Positions 15,832 to 24,570 of a stretch of 41,986 nt of DNA are shown in pieces (within the stretch, counting starts at the first letter, position 1; each line of letters begins with the position of its first letter). Made by a program: the position numbers and the translations under genes. The DNA is from an uncultured Pseudomonadota bacterium. Lineage in GTDB: Bacteria; Myxococcota_A; UBA796; JAFGLY01. The notes under the pieces are model-generated. The model did no database searches and was not told the origin of the DNA. It saw only the letters and a list, made by a program, of their open reading frames with translations. The DNA is taken from positions 1 through 41,986 of the forward strand of contig CALDOK010000255.1 in assembly GCA_937912125.1 (NCBI GenBank). Direction: 5' to 3'.

Positions 15832-17912
15832 GGAGCCTCCTCGGGGCTCGGGCTCCGGTGGAAGTCGGGGGTGTGGCCGCTGCGCTCGAGCTTGTTGCGC
15901 AGCATGGGAGGCATCCCCTGCAGGGTCTGCTCCCAGGTGGGCTCCTCCGAAGGCCAGGCCGGGGGCAGGCTGCGGTCCAGGGGGCGCCACCCGAGGGAGT
16001 TGATGCTGCCCACCTCGGCCACGTTGGTGCCGTCGGTGCTCAGGTTCTCCTCGAGGGGCTCCCAGGCGGTGACCTCGACGCTGCTGACCCCGGTGTAGGC
16101 GTCGAGATCCCAGGCGATGACCAGGTTGGCGTGGTTGAGCACCGGCTTGCCGAACAGGGCGTTGAAGATGGTCTCGTAGCGGGGCACCAGGGTGATCAGC
16201 TTGCCCGGCAGGTACTCGGCGTTGACCACCACATGGCGCAGCCCCAGATCCCGCAGGGCCTGGATGTCGGCGGGCTGGACCTCGAAGCTCAGGCCGCCCT
16301 GGCCCAGCTCGTAGGCCTGCAGCCCGGCCAGGAAGCTGTTGGCTTGGACGTAGGCGTCCCAGGCGTCGGGGCGCACCCGCTCCACCCACATGGCGTGGCC
16401 GTTGAGCAGGCGCTTGCCGTGGACCCACTGGTAGCTGAGGCTCTGCTGGTTCTGAGCGAGGGCCGGGGCCAGGGGAAGCTCGACCAAGGCGTCGCCCTCG
16501 AGCTCGGCGAGGGCCTGGTAGGGCTCGGGGGCTTGCCACCAGGAGGCCTGCACGGTGACTCCGGTGCCCCGGGCGTACAGCTCGAGCAGCAGCAGGGCCG
16601 CGAGCGCGGGCAACAGCGCCCACGCCCCTGGCCGCCAACGCCGCTGCACGCTGTCGGTCAGGGCGTCGAAGCCCAGGGCCGCGAAGGGCAGCAGCAGGGT
16701 GGTGACCATCACGGCGTGGCGGTAGGGCCACCAGAAGCGACGCAGCACGCCCGCGGTCCCATAGGCCAGGGTGTACAGCCCAGGCACGCCGGTGCTCTGG
16801 CCCGCCAGGCCGGTGAGGGCGGGCCCCAGGGACAGCAGGTAGAACAGGCCCACCAGGACCGCCAGGGCGATCCATCGTCGCCAGACCAGGCCACGGGCGG
16901 GCCGCGCCCTGAACCAGCCCCACGCCACCAGCCCGACCAGCAGCATGGGGAGCGCCAGGGCGGGCGCGGTGCCGGTGCCGTTGAGCAGAGGCCAGCCCGG
17001 CCACAGGCTGCTGCGCAGGGCCAGAGGGTGGGGGAAGGACGCCTCGGCCGCCCCGGGGATCTCCGTCCAGTTTCCCAGGAACAGCGCCAGGAAGGGCAGG
17101 GTGGTGAGCAGGGCCACGGGCACGAAGACCAGCATGGAGCGCCAGCGAGGCTGGATCAGGAACAGGGCGCCGCCCACCAGCGCGGCCCACAGCCCGTAGT
17201 ACCAGTAGGTGAACGCCGTGGCGCCGTACAGCAGGCCCGCCCACAGGCCCCGCTTGGCGCTGGGCTGGTCGAGCAAGCGCAGCCAGGCCGCGAAGAAGAA
17301 GAGCATCCAGTACAGGGGCGCCTGGGCCAGGCGCATGCCAGACATCTCGTAGGCCACGTAGGGCGACAGGGCGACGAAGAGCCCAGCTGCGGTGGCGCCT
17401 GCGCGACGGGCCCCCAGGGTGCGGGCCAGGGCCAGGCCCCCCAGCCCGTTGAGCACGATGATGATCAGGCACCAGATGGTGATCGAGAACGGCCAGGGCA
17501 GCAGCAGGCTGATCGCGGTGGCCGGGATGGCGTCGGAGCCGTTGCCCGCCAGCCAGGGCGCGTCTCCAATGGGGAGGTAGTAGTCGCCGTTGTGGAGGAT
17601 CCCCTGCCCGGCCAGCAGGCGCTGAGCGATCCAGCGGTACAGCCAGTGGTTGGAGATCATGTCGGGGTGGCGCCAGTCGCCCACCACCCCGTGCCCGGGG
17701 CTCAACCAGGCCGGGTACAGCTGGTAGAGGCCGCAGATCAGGTACGACGCAGCAGCGGCCAGGAGCCATCGGGCTCCTGGCCGCTGAGGAGGCGTGCCCC
17801 CCGGGCTACCAGTCGCCGCCGGGTCCACCGTACGCGCCGATGTCGTTGGTGCTGCCATCGGCATCGTTGATATCGGACTGGTGGGGGGCGGGCGCGATGA
17901 CATGTGCTGCAT
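15828..17912 (-). CDS. GT-C-like polytopic membrane protein, paralogue 2 of 3
   Basis: A 694-residue protein. About 48 Ser/Pro/Thr-rich residues come first, then a dozen membrane helices and a soluble C-terminal domain. The first outer loop reads GDWRHPDMISNHWLYRW, then GDYYLPIGDAPWLAG. Landmarks shared with the genes at 10178 and 24571 are the YYLPIGD loop, FTYWYYG, RRFWWPYRH, LVELPLAP, and YQWVHGKRLLNG. The C-terminal domain ends with LSTDGTNVAEVGSINSLG and a polar tail. The ATG at 17912 shares its A with the upstream stop (TGATG). Likely a GT-C-fold transferase acting on a polyprenyl-linked substrate, but donor and acceptor are unknown. Confidence 0.62.
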   Translation of the reverse strand: MQHMSSRPPPTSPISTMPMAAPTTSARTVDPAATGSPGGTPPQRPGARWLLAAAASYLICGLYQLYPAWLSPGHGVVGDWRHPDMISNHWLYRWIAQRLLAGQGILHNGDYYLPIGDAPWLAGNGSDAIPATAISLLLPWPFSITIWCLIIIVLNGLGGLALARTLGARRAGATAAGLFVALSPYVAYEMSGMRLAQAPLYWMLFFFAAWLRLLDQPSAKRGLWAGLLYGATAFTYWYYGLWAALVGGALFLIQPRWRSMLVFVPVALLTTLPFLALFLGNWTEIPGAAEASFPHPLALRSSLWPGWPLLNGTGTAPALALPMLLVGLVAWGWFRARPARGLVWRRWIALAVLVGLFYLLSLGPALTGLAGQSTGVPGLYTLAYGTAGVLRRFWWPYRHAVMVTTLLLPFAALGFDALTDSVQRRWRPGAWALLPALAALLLLELYARGTGVTVQASWWQAPEPYQALAELEGDALVELPLAPALAQNQQSLSYQWVHGKRLLNGHAMWVERVRPDAWDAYVQANSFLAGLQAYELGQGGLSFEVQPADIQALRDLGLRHVVVNAEYLPGKLITLVPRYETIFNALFGKPVLNHANLVIAWDLDAYTGVSSVEVTAWEPLEENLSTDGTNVAEVGSINSLGWRPLDRSLPPAWPSEEPTWEQTLQGMPPMLRNKLERSGHTPDFHRSPSPEEAP

Positions 17913-19759
17913 CAATTCTCTGGTTCCAGGGCCAGCCCGGTCGTCGAACCGCCCCCGTCCAGCTGTCGCAGCATGTGCCGAGCTTCGTCGTCGTGGGGGA
18001 AGTTGAGGATGGACTTCTCCAGCAGCGCGCGAGCCTCTTCCAGCTCGCCGGCTTCGATCTTGATGGTCGCCAGCGCGTTGTACTTCTTGTACTCGAGGTC
18101 GGGGTTCATCTCGATGGCCTGGGTGAGCAGGCCCTCGGCTCCGGCGGCGTCGCCCTGCCGAAGCAGCACGAGCCCCAGGCCCTCGTAGGGGCAGCTGTAG
18201 GTGGGGCCGCCGTCGGTCATGGCCCGCTCGAAGCTCTGCCGGGCGCCGTCGAGCTCACCTCGGTTGAGGTGGACGATGCCCAGCTCGGCGCGGGCGTAGG
18301 GGTCGGCGGGCCACTCGTCCAGGAGGTCCTCGAGGAGTCCCTGGGCCTGGTCGAGCTGGCCCAGCGCGATGTGGGCCACGGCCTTGCCCTGACGCGCCAG
18401 CCGGTCGCCGGGCGCCGACGCCAGCACGCCGTCGTAGTGGCCCATGGCCGCGGTATAGTCCGCACCGTTGGCGGCGATCCAGGCCAGCCCCAGGTGGGCC
18501 ATGCGCAGGCCCAGGGCGTCGCAGGCGACGGTCTCTTCGAGCTGGGGGGACCCTTCGGGCTGCGAGGGCGTCGCCTGCATGCTCAGGGCGGCCTCGAAGT
18601 GCGCGCGGGCGCGCTCCGGGTCTTGCTGGGCCAGGGCCAGGTGCCCGCGGGCCACCTGCTCGACGGCCAGCCCCGGCCAGGCCTTAGCCGCCGCATCCAC
18701 GGCGACCAGCGCCTGATCCCAGCGCTGCTGCGACGCGAGCACGAGGGCCTCGAGGGCCAGGGTGCGGGCGGCGATGGCCATGTAGACGGGCTCGCCCGCC
18801 TTGAGGTCCAGCAGATCGGCGTGCAGGGACGGGATGGTCGCGGCGGCCTGGGCCAGGTCGCCACGGTCCATGGCCTGCACGGTCTGGAGCAAGGCCTGGC
18901 GCAGGGGCTCGGTGTCCACCAGGTTGGCCATGCCCTCGAGGTTGCTGGCGCGCTCGGGCTGGCCGGTGACCCGGTACAGGGCGCCCAGGGCCTGGTAGGG
19001 GCAGCCCCGGTAGTAGCTGTCGCCCTGGGCGAGCTGCTCGACCAGGCCGTCGGCCCTGTCGCGCAGCGCATCGAGCTTGGGCTGGTCGCCCTGGCGCTGG
19101 TAGTGCTCCGCCAGCCGGTGCATGACGAAGGTCTTGCGCTCCACCATGACGTCGAAGGCGGGATCGTCGATCAGGCCCTCCATCCAGGGGGCGCACTCCT
19201 CGAAGCGCTCCTGGACGTACAGGGCCCTGGACTTGGCGTAGCGGGCCATGACGCTGTCGGGATCGTAGGCCAAGACGCCGTCGGCGGCGGCCTCGCAGGC
19301 GCTGGCCTCGCCGCAGTCGCTCAGCATGTGGGCCATGAGCGAGCCCCAGCGGGCGTCGCGATGATCGGGCTCCAGCGCCAGCGCGTCCGCGAACGCCTTG
19401 CGGGCGTTCTCGCCCAGCAGGGATCGGGTGTGCGCGTCCATCTGCAGCGGCTCCCGCGCCATGAGCACGTCGTAGACTCCGCGCGCCACCAGCACGTCCA
19501 GCTGCCCGGGCCGCGCGGCCTCTTCGGCGGTGATGAGCTGGTCGGCCTGGCGGTAGCCCTCGATCCTATGGCTGTGGTCCTGGGGACCCTGGGGGGGCGG
19601 CGGAGCCTGCCAGGTGATCAGCACCCCCGGTGGGTCGCTCTGCTGGCGGTCCACCCCCATGGCCTGGAGCGCCTGCTCGATCTCCGGGTCGCTCCGCTGG
19701 CAGGCCAGCAGGAGCAGCAGGGGCAGGAGCGCGGTGGCGCGGGGCGGGCGCGGAGCCAT
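17912..19759 (-). CDS. TPR-repeat lipoprotein
   Basis: A 615-residue outer-envelope lipoprotein. The signal is MAPRPPRATALLPLLLLLAC, a clean lipobox (LLAC). Almost all the rest is tetratricopeptide-type helical pairs, clearest near the C-terminus: DPYARAELGIVHLNRGELDG, then CPYEGLGLVLLRQGDAAGAEG, then KKYNALATIKIEAGELEEAR. Several repeats begin GCPY/SCPY, so paired cysteines may brace the solenoid. TPR solenoids bind partner proteins; here that would be other members of the operon at the membrane. The ATG at 19759 is eight bases past the preceding stop; the ribosome site is weak. Its stop overlaps the ATG of the next gene. Confidence 0.75.
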   Translation of the reverse strand: MAPRPPRATALLPLLLLLACQRSDPEIEQALQAMGVDRQQSDPPGVLITWQAPPPPQGPQDHSHRIEGYRQADQLITAEEAARPGQLDVLVARGVYDVLMAREPLQMDAHTRSLLGENARKAFADALALEPDHRDARWGSLMAHMLSDCGEASACEAAADGVLAYDPDSVMARYAKSRALYVQERFEECAPWMEGLIDDPAFDVMVERKTFVMHRLAEHYQRQGDQPKLDALRDRADGLVEQLAQGDSYYRGCPYQALGALYRVTGQPERASNLEGMANLVDTEPLRQALLQTVQAMDRGDLAQAAATIPSLHADLLDLKAGEPVYMAIAARTLALEALVLASQQRWDQALVAVDAAAKAWPGLAVEQVARGHLALAQQDPERARAHFEAALSMQATPSQPEGSPQLEETVACDALGLRMAHLGLAWIAANGADYTAAMGHYDGVLASAPGDRLARQGKAVAHIALGQLDQAQGLLEDLLDEWPADPYARAELGIVHLNRGELDGARQSFERAMTDGGPTYSCPYEGLGLVLLRQGDAAGAEGLLTQAIEMNPDLEYKKYNALATIKIEAGELEEARALLEKSILNFPHDDEARHMLRQLDGGGSTTGLALEPEN

Positions 19760-19767
19760 GGGGCAGT

Positions 19768-21852
19768 CTAGCCCGGCGGGAGGGGAGAGGGCAGCGGGCC
19801 GGGGGAGCGCGGAGGCTCGAGCGGAGCGTCCATGCGGCGCAGGAACAGGTGGGCCGTCACCGACCTGGGCTGCCAGGCGTCGGAGCCCAGGGACCACTTG
19901 CGCCCCTCGTGGTGCTGGGTAGTGGCGTAGTCGATGGTGGTCCAGCCCGCCGCGGGCAGCGAGAAGAGCTCGGTGGAGACGGTGAGATCGAAGGGGATGC
20001 TCGCGACCAGCTCGAAGGCGTCACCGCAGGCTGTGAGCTGCTGGGGGCCTTCGCGGCTGTCGTCGGCCACCTCCCACCACTGCCGCTCGGGCAGGGGATG
20101 CTGGCGCCGGGCCTCGTCCAGGCGGCCGAGCACCTCGGACAGGCCCACCACAGGCTGGTCGGTCTCGGCGAGCACCACCATGGCGCCCACCGTGCCGCAG
20201 GCCCTGGCCAAGGGTGCCAGCTGGCCCAGGGCTTCTTCCCGGTGGACCGAGTGCACCACCCGGGGGACCCAGCTCTCACCGCAGTCGTCCAGGGCTGGCG
20301 GCAGCACGCCCCTGCGGTGGAGCGAGGTCTCCAGCAGGTAGGTGAGGGGAAAGCCGGTGGTCTGCAGCGGGTAGTCGGCCGCGCCCAGCAGACCCACCAG
20401 GGAGGGCTGGTGCCCCATGGCTTGTTCGAGGGCTCGCCAGTGATCGGCGATGGGCTCTGCGAGGGCCTGGATCTGCTCCTCGGGGATCCCCCGCAGGGGC
20501 GGGTGGGCCCAGGCGGTGTGGAAGGAGAACAGCGCGGGCACGCGCGCGTCGGCGCTCTGGATGGTGGCGTAGTCCGCCAGTGCCGCGGGGCTGTAGGCCG
20601 GCGTGGGGAGCAGCCCGAGCGGGAAGCTGGTGTGTGCGAACTGCAGGCCCAGGAAGACCAGCAGGGCCGTGGCCAACCCCCTGCGCAGGCGGGGGCGCCG
20701 CAGCTTGCCCAGGCCGATGGCCGTCACGGCTCCCAGCGCGGGTAGCATGGGCACGGCGTAGCGGGTGTTCTTCGTCATCACCAGGCCGTAGATGACCAGG
20801 CCCGAGCCGACGAAGAGCAGCAGGGAGCGGAGCGCGGTCGCGGTGGGGGCGTCGGGTTCGTCCTGTCCGCGGCGCAGGCGAGCCATGGCCGGCGCCCAGG
20901 CGGCCAGGACGGCTGCGGCACCCAGGGCCACGGGCAGGGAGGCGTCGCGCAGCAGCAGGTGCGGGTAGAACCCCAGGTGCATGGGAGAGAACCGACCGCC
21001 GAAGCTGGTGGCCACCAGCTTCCAGTCGTCGGCGTGGTGATCCAGCAGGTCCACCATCGCCCCCAGGTTTCCCCACCACCACACGGCGGAGCAGGCTGCC
21101 CCCAGGAGCGCCACCGCCGCGAAGCCGGCCAGGGAGTGCAGGGCGCGCCGTGACCGACCCTGGGCGGGGCCCTGGATCAGGGCCTCGAGGAGCAGCGCCA
21201 GCATGGGCGCCAGCAGGTAGAACATGATCTGGCCCTTGACCAGGAAGCCCAGGCCCAGCACCACGCCTGCGGTGACCACCCTGAGGGGCCTGCGGTAGCC
21301 GTCGCTGCCCAGCAGCAGGGCCAGCACGGCGATGGCCGCGATGCCCATGATCCAGTCGTAGCAGTAGTGCCGGCTGGCCCCGACCACTCCGGGGGTCAGG
21401 GACACCACCACGGCGGCCAGCAAGCCCACCCGGGGCCCGGCCGCACGGCGCGCGATGGAGAACACCGAGATCAGCAGCGCTACATGGAGCAGGCTGGGGA
21501 GGAGCAGGGGGAAGCGGGGGCCGGACTGGTGGGGGCTGAGCAGCAGCCCGGTGGCCAGGGGCAGGAAGGGCGAGTTGTGGGTGGGGAGGTTCAGGAACGC
21601 CGCCACGTCGCCCAGCCGCTCCAGGGTGGTACCCGGGCCGGACATCATGCAGTGGACGCGCTGGTAGCCGTTCTGGTCCAGATCCATGTGGACCAGCGTC
21701 TCGGGGCCCATGAAGGTGTTCTCGCGCCCAGTCCACCACAGGTTGATCCCCAGGTGGAGCGCGCAGAGCAGCGCCAGGGCCAGGGGGATGGCCCAGGGAT
21801 GGCCCGCCAGCGCGCGCAGGCTCCGATCGGAGGGGAGGGTGGGGGAGGGCAT
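19768..21852 (-). CDS. GT39/ArnT-like membrane glycosyltransferase
   Basis: A 694-residue protein with 11-12 membrane helices and a soluble domain from about residue 430. The first outer loop has ETLVHMDLDQNGYQ with the acidic pair expected of GT-C enzymes, followed by LPTHNSPFLPLATGLLL, close to the 'H-P---PL---LL' motif of the ArnT/PMT group. GFLVKGQIMFYLLAPM fits the later conserved helix. Such enzymes transfer a sugar from a polyprenyl-phosphate donor outside the cytoplasm. The ATG at 21852 starts five bases after the SGNH-hydrolase stop. The soluble domain (ending near LRRMDAPLEPP) has no family I recognise. Acceptor unknown, probably the same glycan as the other genes of the unit. Confidence 0.72.
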   Translation of the reverse strand: MPSPTLPSDRSLRALAGHPWAIPLALALLCALHLGINLWWTGRENTFMGPETLVHMDLDQNGYQRVHCMMSGPGTTLERLGDVAAFLNLPTHNSPFLPLATGLLLSPHQSGPRFPLLLPSLLHVALLISVFSIARRAAGPRVGLLAAVVVSLTPGVVGASRHYCYDWIMGIAAIAVLALLLGSDGYRRPLRVVTAGVVLGLGFLVKGQIMFYLLAPMLALLLEALIQGPAQGRSRRALHSLAGFAAVALLGAACSAVWWWGNLGAMVDLLDHHADDWKLVATSFGGRFSPMHLGFYPHLLLRDASLPVALGAAAVLAAWAPAMARLRRGQDEPDAPTATALRSLLLFVGSGLVIYGLVMTKNTRYAVPMLPALGAVTAIGLGKLRRPRLRRGLATALLVFLGLQFAHTSFPLGLLPTPAYSPAALADYATIQSADARVPALFSFHTAWAHPPLRGIPEEQIQALAEPIADHWRALEQAMGHQPSLVGLLGAADYPLQTTGFPLTYLLETSLHRRGVLPPALDDCGESWVPRVVHSVHREEALGQLAPLARACGTVGAMVVLAETDQPVVGLSEVLGRLDEARRQHPLPERQWWEVADDSREGPQQLTACGDAFELVASIPFDLTVSTELFSLPAAGWTTIDYATTQHHEGRKWSLGSDAWQPRSVTAHLFLRRMDAPLEPPRSPGPLPSPLPPG

Positions 21853-21857
21853 GGCGC

Positions 21858-22946
21858 TCAGATCCCCATGCAGGCCAGGATCGCCTGGGCGTAGAGCGCG
21901 TGGCCGGCGGCGGACCAGTGGCCGTCCCAGGTGAGGTAGGGGCGCTCGCCTCGCTGCACCGCCTCGCGCAGGGCCTGGGTGGGATCGCAGCTGGCCACCC
22001 CCAGCTCTCCGAGGGCGCCGGCGTAGGCCCGGTTGGGGGCCTCGACGTCGGCCAGAGCCAGGTCGAGGCCCTCGAAGGCGAAGGTGGCCTCGAGGGCGCG
22101 CGGGTCGACCTGGATAGCCTCGGGGGCGAAGCCCACCAGCAGCTGGTGGCCGTGGTCGGCCACCGCCTGGCGCAGCTCCTCGAAGGCGCTGCGGGTGGCG
22201 GGCATCAGCTGGCGGAGCATCTCCTGGCCCTGCTGGGAGTAGATCACTCGCTGGGACATGGGCGCCCGGCCCTGGGGCCCAGGCCGCGCCTGTCGGCTCC
22301 GCAGCTGGAGGCGGCTGGCCACCAGGGCGCGCAGGATGGAGTGCTGGTGGAGGAACAGGGTCACCGGACCCGGGCGGTCCTCGAAGCCCACCACCGGCAG
22401 CGGGGGGGCGCCCTGCTGGGCCCGCTCGAACCAGCCCTGGTTGTCGTGCATGTCGTTGTCGATGCACACGGTCAGCAGCACACCACGGACGGGCAGCCGG
22501 TCGGCGAGCGCGAGGTAGCGGCGGGTGGCCTCCCATGTGGAGTAGTTGTCCACGCCGGCGTTCCACACCGGGGCCCCCAGGGCCTGCTCCAGCTGGGTCC
22601 TGAAGGTCGCGGCCTCGGGCACCTGAGCCCCCAGGGTGAAGGAGTCGCCGATGAGCAGCCAGCCTGGCTGGCCCGTGGCCTGGGGGGTGCCCCGGAGCCC
22701 CATGGAGTCGATCACCATCTCCACCCGCTGGCCGGGCAGGACCGCCCAGCCGTGGTAGCCCGGCACCGGGACCTTCAGCCCGTCGTCGTCCGCGGTGTAC
22801 ATGCCGAAGGGGGGCAGGGCCTGGCCCAGGCCGGTGGCGTCGCGGGTGGCGAAGCGGGCCAGCCCCTCGGCGATCCCCAGGGCCAGGATGATGCCAGCGA
22901 GGACCAGGCCAACGCGGGCCACTGCGCCGCTGCGGGTGGGGCTCAT
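21858..22946 (-). CDS. Membrane-anchored SGNH hydrolase/acyltransferase (AlgX/AlgJ-like)
   Basis: A 362-residue protein with one N-terminal membrane anchor (about 10-30) and an SGNH domain on the periplasmic side. Block I is G100-D101-S102-FTLG with the nucleophile Ser. The family's last block is D341-G-H343-WSAAGH, the D-x-H form of AlgJ/AlgX rather than DxxH. NDMHDN may supply the middle Asn. The triad is therefore intact. AlgJ/AlgX-type proteins add acetyl groups to secreted polysaccharides; others remove acyl groups. The ATG at 22946 overlaps the previous stop (ATGA). A C-terminal membrane segment is not present. Substrate unknown. Confidence 0.75.
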   Translation of the reverse strand: MSPTRSGAVARVGLVLAGIILALGIAEGLARFATRDATGLGQALPPFGMYTADDDGLKVPVPGYHGWAVLPGQRVEMVIDSMGLRGTPQATGQPGWLLIGDSFTLGAQVPEAATFRTQLEQALGAPVWNAGVDNYSTWEATRRYLALADRLPVRGVLLTVCIDNDMHDNQGWFERAQQGAPPLPVVGFEDRPGPVTLFLHQHSILRALVASRLQLRSRQARPGPQGRAPMSQRVIYSQQGQEMLRQLMPATRSAFEELRQAVADHGHQLLVGFAPEAIQVDPRALEATFAFEGLDLALADVEAPNRAYAGALGELGVASCDPTQALREAVQRGERPYLTWDGHWSAAGHALYAQAILACMGI

Positions 22947-24460
22947 GGGCTCGGGCTCCCCTGCGAGCCTTGGACCCCGAGGGTGATCAGGCTGTGTTGC
23001 AGGTCGAGGTCGTCGGGCAGCAGGGCCGCAGCCTGGGCGAGCTGCTGGCGGGCGAGCTGCAGCCGGCCCGTGTACAGGGCGCACAGGCCCAGGCTCACCC
23101 TGAGAGGACCCTCGGGGCCTCCCCGATCGAGGGCCTGCTGGTACAGCGCGCAGGCGTTGTCGGTGCGCTGCTGAGTGAAGGCCAGGTGGGCCGCCGCTGC
23201 GGCGTCGGCTGCTGTGCCGCTGTCGGGAGGGAGCTGGGCGTCCCACTGGCCCATGTGGTGGTCGAGGCGCCAGGGGCTCCAGCCACTGGCGGGGACCGGG
23301 CTGGAGCTGCCGATGGCGCTGGGATCGCCACCGAGCACTGCCAGGGCGCAGCCGGCCATGGTGGCTCCGATGCGCTGGTGGCCCCGCTGGTTGGCGTGGC
23401 AGGAGTCGTAGAAGAAGTCCAGCCCGGGGATGCCCCCCTCGGCTTCGGCGGCCAGCGCGGCCTGGACGTCGCAGAGGGGGAGCGCCTCCTGGGAGGCGAC
23501 CTCGCGGGTGATGCGGCGCAGCACCCGGTCGGCGCGGGAGGGGCGGGCCGCGCGCTCCTCGGCCTGGGCGAAGGCTTCGCGGGCGGCCTCGAGATCGCCG
23601 CTGGCCAGGGCCGATCGGCCGGCCTCGAACAGCTCGCGCTCTTGGGGGGAGCCGCCGGGGTCTATGTGGTCTCGCTGGTTGGTGGCCACGGTGGCCAGCA
23701 CCAGGGGCACGCCTGCGTCGCGGCTCAGGCGCGCCATGTCCTGCAGGTTGCGGCGGAAGCCTTCGCGGGCGTTGTCCCGGGCGGCGTCGCTCAGGGAGAT
23801 GGGCTGGTCGTGGACCGAGCCGCCAGGTCGGTCACCCGAAGGTTCGGGACGCTCGGGCACCAGGCGCTGGATCAGGCGGAACAGGTGGAGCGACCACAGG
23901 GCCTGTCGGACCCGCTGAGTGCGCTGGGACCCCGTGGGCATGGTCTGGACCACCATGGCCTCGAGCATCTCGTTGTTGCCGCTGTAGACCACCACCAGAT
24001 CGGCCTCGGCCTGGGGCAGGCTGCCCTCGAGAAGCTCCAGCACCTGGGCGGAGGCCACGCCGCCGATGCCCATGTCGATGACCTCGACTGGCGTCTCGGG
24101 ATCGGCGTAGCGCAGCTCTCGCTCGAGCCAGCCGGACATGGCGGTGAAGGGGGCGTAGCCCGCGCCCAGGGCCGCCGAGCCACCCACCAGCAAGATGCGA
24201 CGGCCCCGCTTGGGGGTGGCGACCACCCGGGGGAAGCCCGAGGGCAGCACCAGGCCGCCGTCTACGGGGATGGGCTCGAAGGGGCCCTGCTGCTGGAACG
24301 ACACCACCGACGTGGCGCGGTCCGCTCGCAGCCAGCCCAGGGCGCGCAGGCCCAGCTCGAGCCCACCGAGCACCGCCAGCGAGGCGACGGCGGCGAAGCC
24401 GAGCCGCCGGAGCGGTCCGGTCCTGGGTCGGCGCGGGAGCTGGGGTTCGCTGGGGGTCAT
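22943..24460 (-). CDS. SGNH hydrolase with TPR-like tail, paralogue A
   Basis: A 505-residue protein: membrane anchor (about 18-42), SGNH domain (about 85-375), then a helical TPR-like C-terminus (about 420-500). Catalytic blocks are intact: G93-G94-S95 as GGSAALG, Y-S-GNNE (160-164) for the oxyanion Asn, and D352-S-C-H355 as DxxH. A TPR-like insertion (ALASGDLEAAREAFAQAEE) lies between blocks III and V. Acyl esterases or acyltransferases of this fold act on glycans or lipids. It starts at ATG 24460 without a clear ribosome site, about 110 bases downstream of the preceding gene, where a TATACT -10-like box lies. Its stop overlaps the next SGNH gene. The protein at 26405 has the same layout. 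Confidence 0.74.
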   Translation of the reverse strand: MTPSEPQLPRRPRTGPLRRLGFAAVASLAVLGGLELGLRALGWLRADRATSVVSFQQQGPFEPIPVDGGLVLPSGFPRVVATPKRGRRILLVGGSAALGAGYAPFTAMSGWLERELRYADPETPVEVIDMGIGGVASAQVLELLEGSLPQAEADLVVVYSGNNEMLEAMVVQTMPTGSQRTQRVRQALWSLHLFRLIQRLVPERPEPSGDRPGGSVHDQPISLSDAARDNAREGFRRNLQDMARLSRDAGVPLVLATVATNQRDHIDPGGSPQERELFEAGRSALASGDLEAAREAFAQAEERAARPSRADRVLRRITREVASQEALPLCDVQAALAAEAEGGIPGLDFFYDSCHANQRGHQRIGATMAGCALAVLGGDPSAIGSSSPVPASGWSPWRLDHHMGQWDAQLPPDSGTAADAAAAAHLAFTQQRTDNACALYQQALDRGGPEGPLRVSLGLCALYTGRLQLARQQLAQAAALLPDDLDLQHSLITLGVQGSQGSPSP

Positions 24461-24570
24461 GATGGCGTGGACCACGCGATCGAGAGGTGGATGTCCTGTG
24501 CCTCGAGGCTGGGAGTATAGCCCATCCTCGACCCCTGCCTTTCTGGGCGACAGTCCCCTGTCTCGGCCCG
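24461..24570 (-). promoter_or_regulatory. Gap in the operon with a possible internal promoter and small hairpin
   Basis: This is the only sizeable gap in the eleven-gene unit. On the minus strand it holds TATACT (24514-24519), the same -10 hexamer as at the head of the operon and at a similar distance (about 55 bases) from the next start, but no good -35 and no TGn. A five-base stem (GACAG/CTGTC, 24549-24562) follows the upstream stop; no U-run. It could allow separate expression of the last eight genes. Inference only. Confidence 0.35.

Noticed and set aside
15663-17870. A 735-codon plus-strand frame opposite paralogue 2
   Set aside because: Low-complexity Gln/Gly/Ala sequence, no motif; the minus strand has membrane helices and motifs shared with two paralogues.
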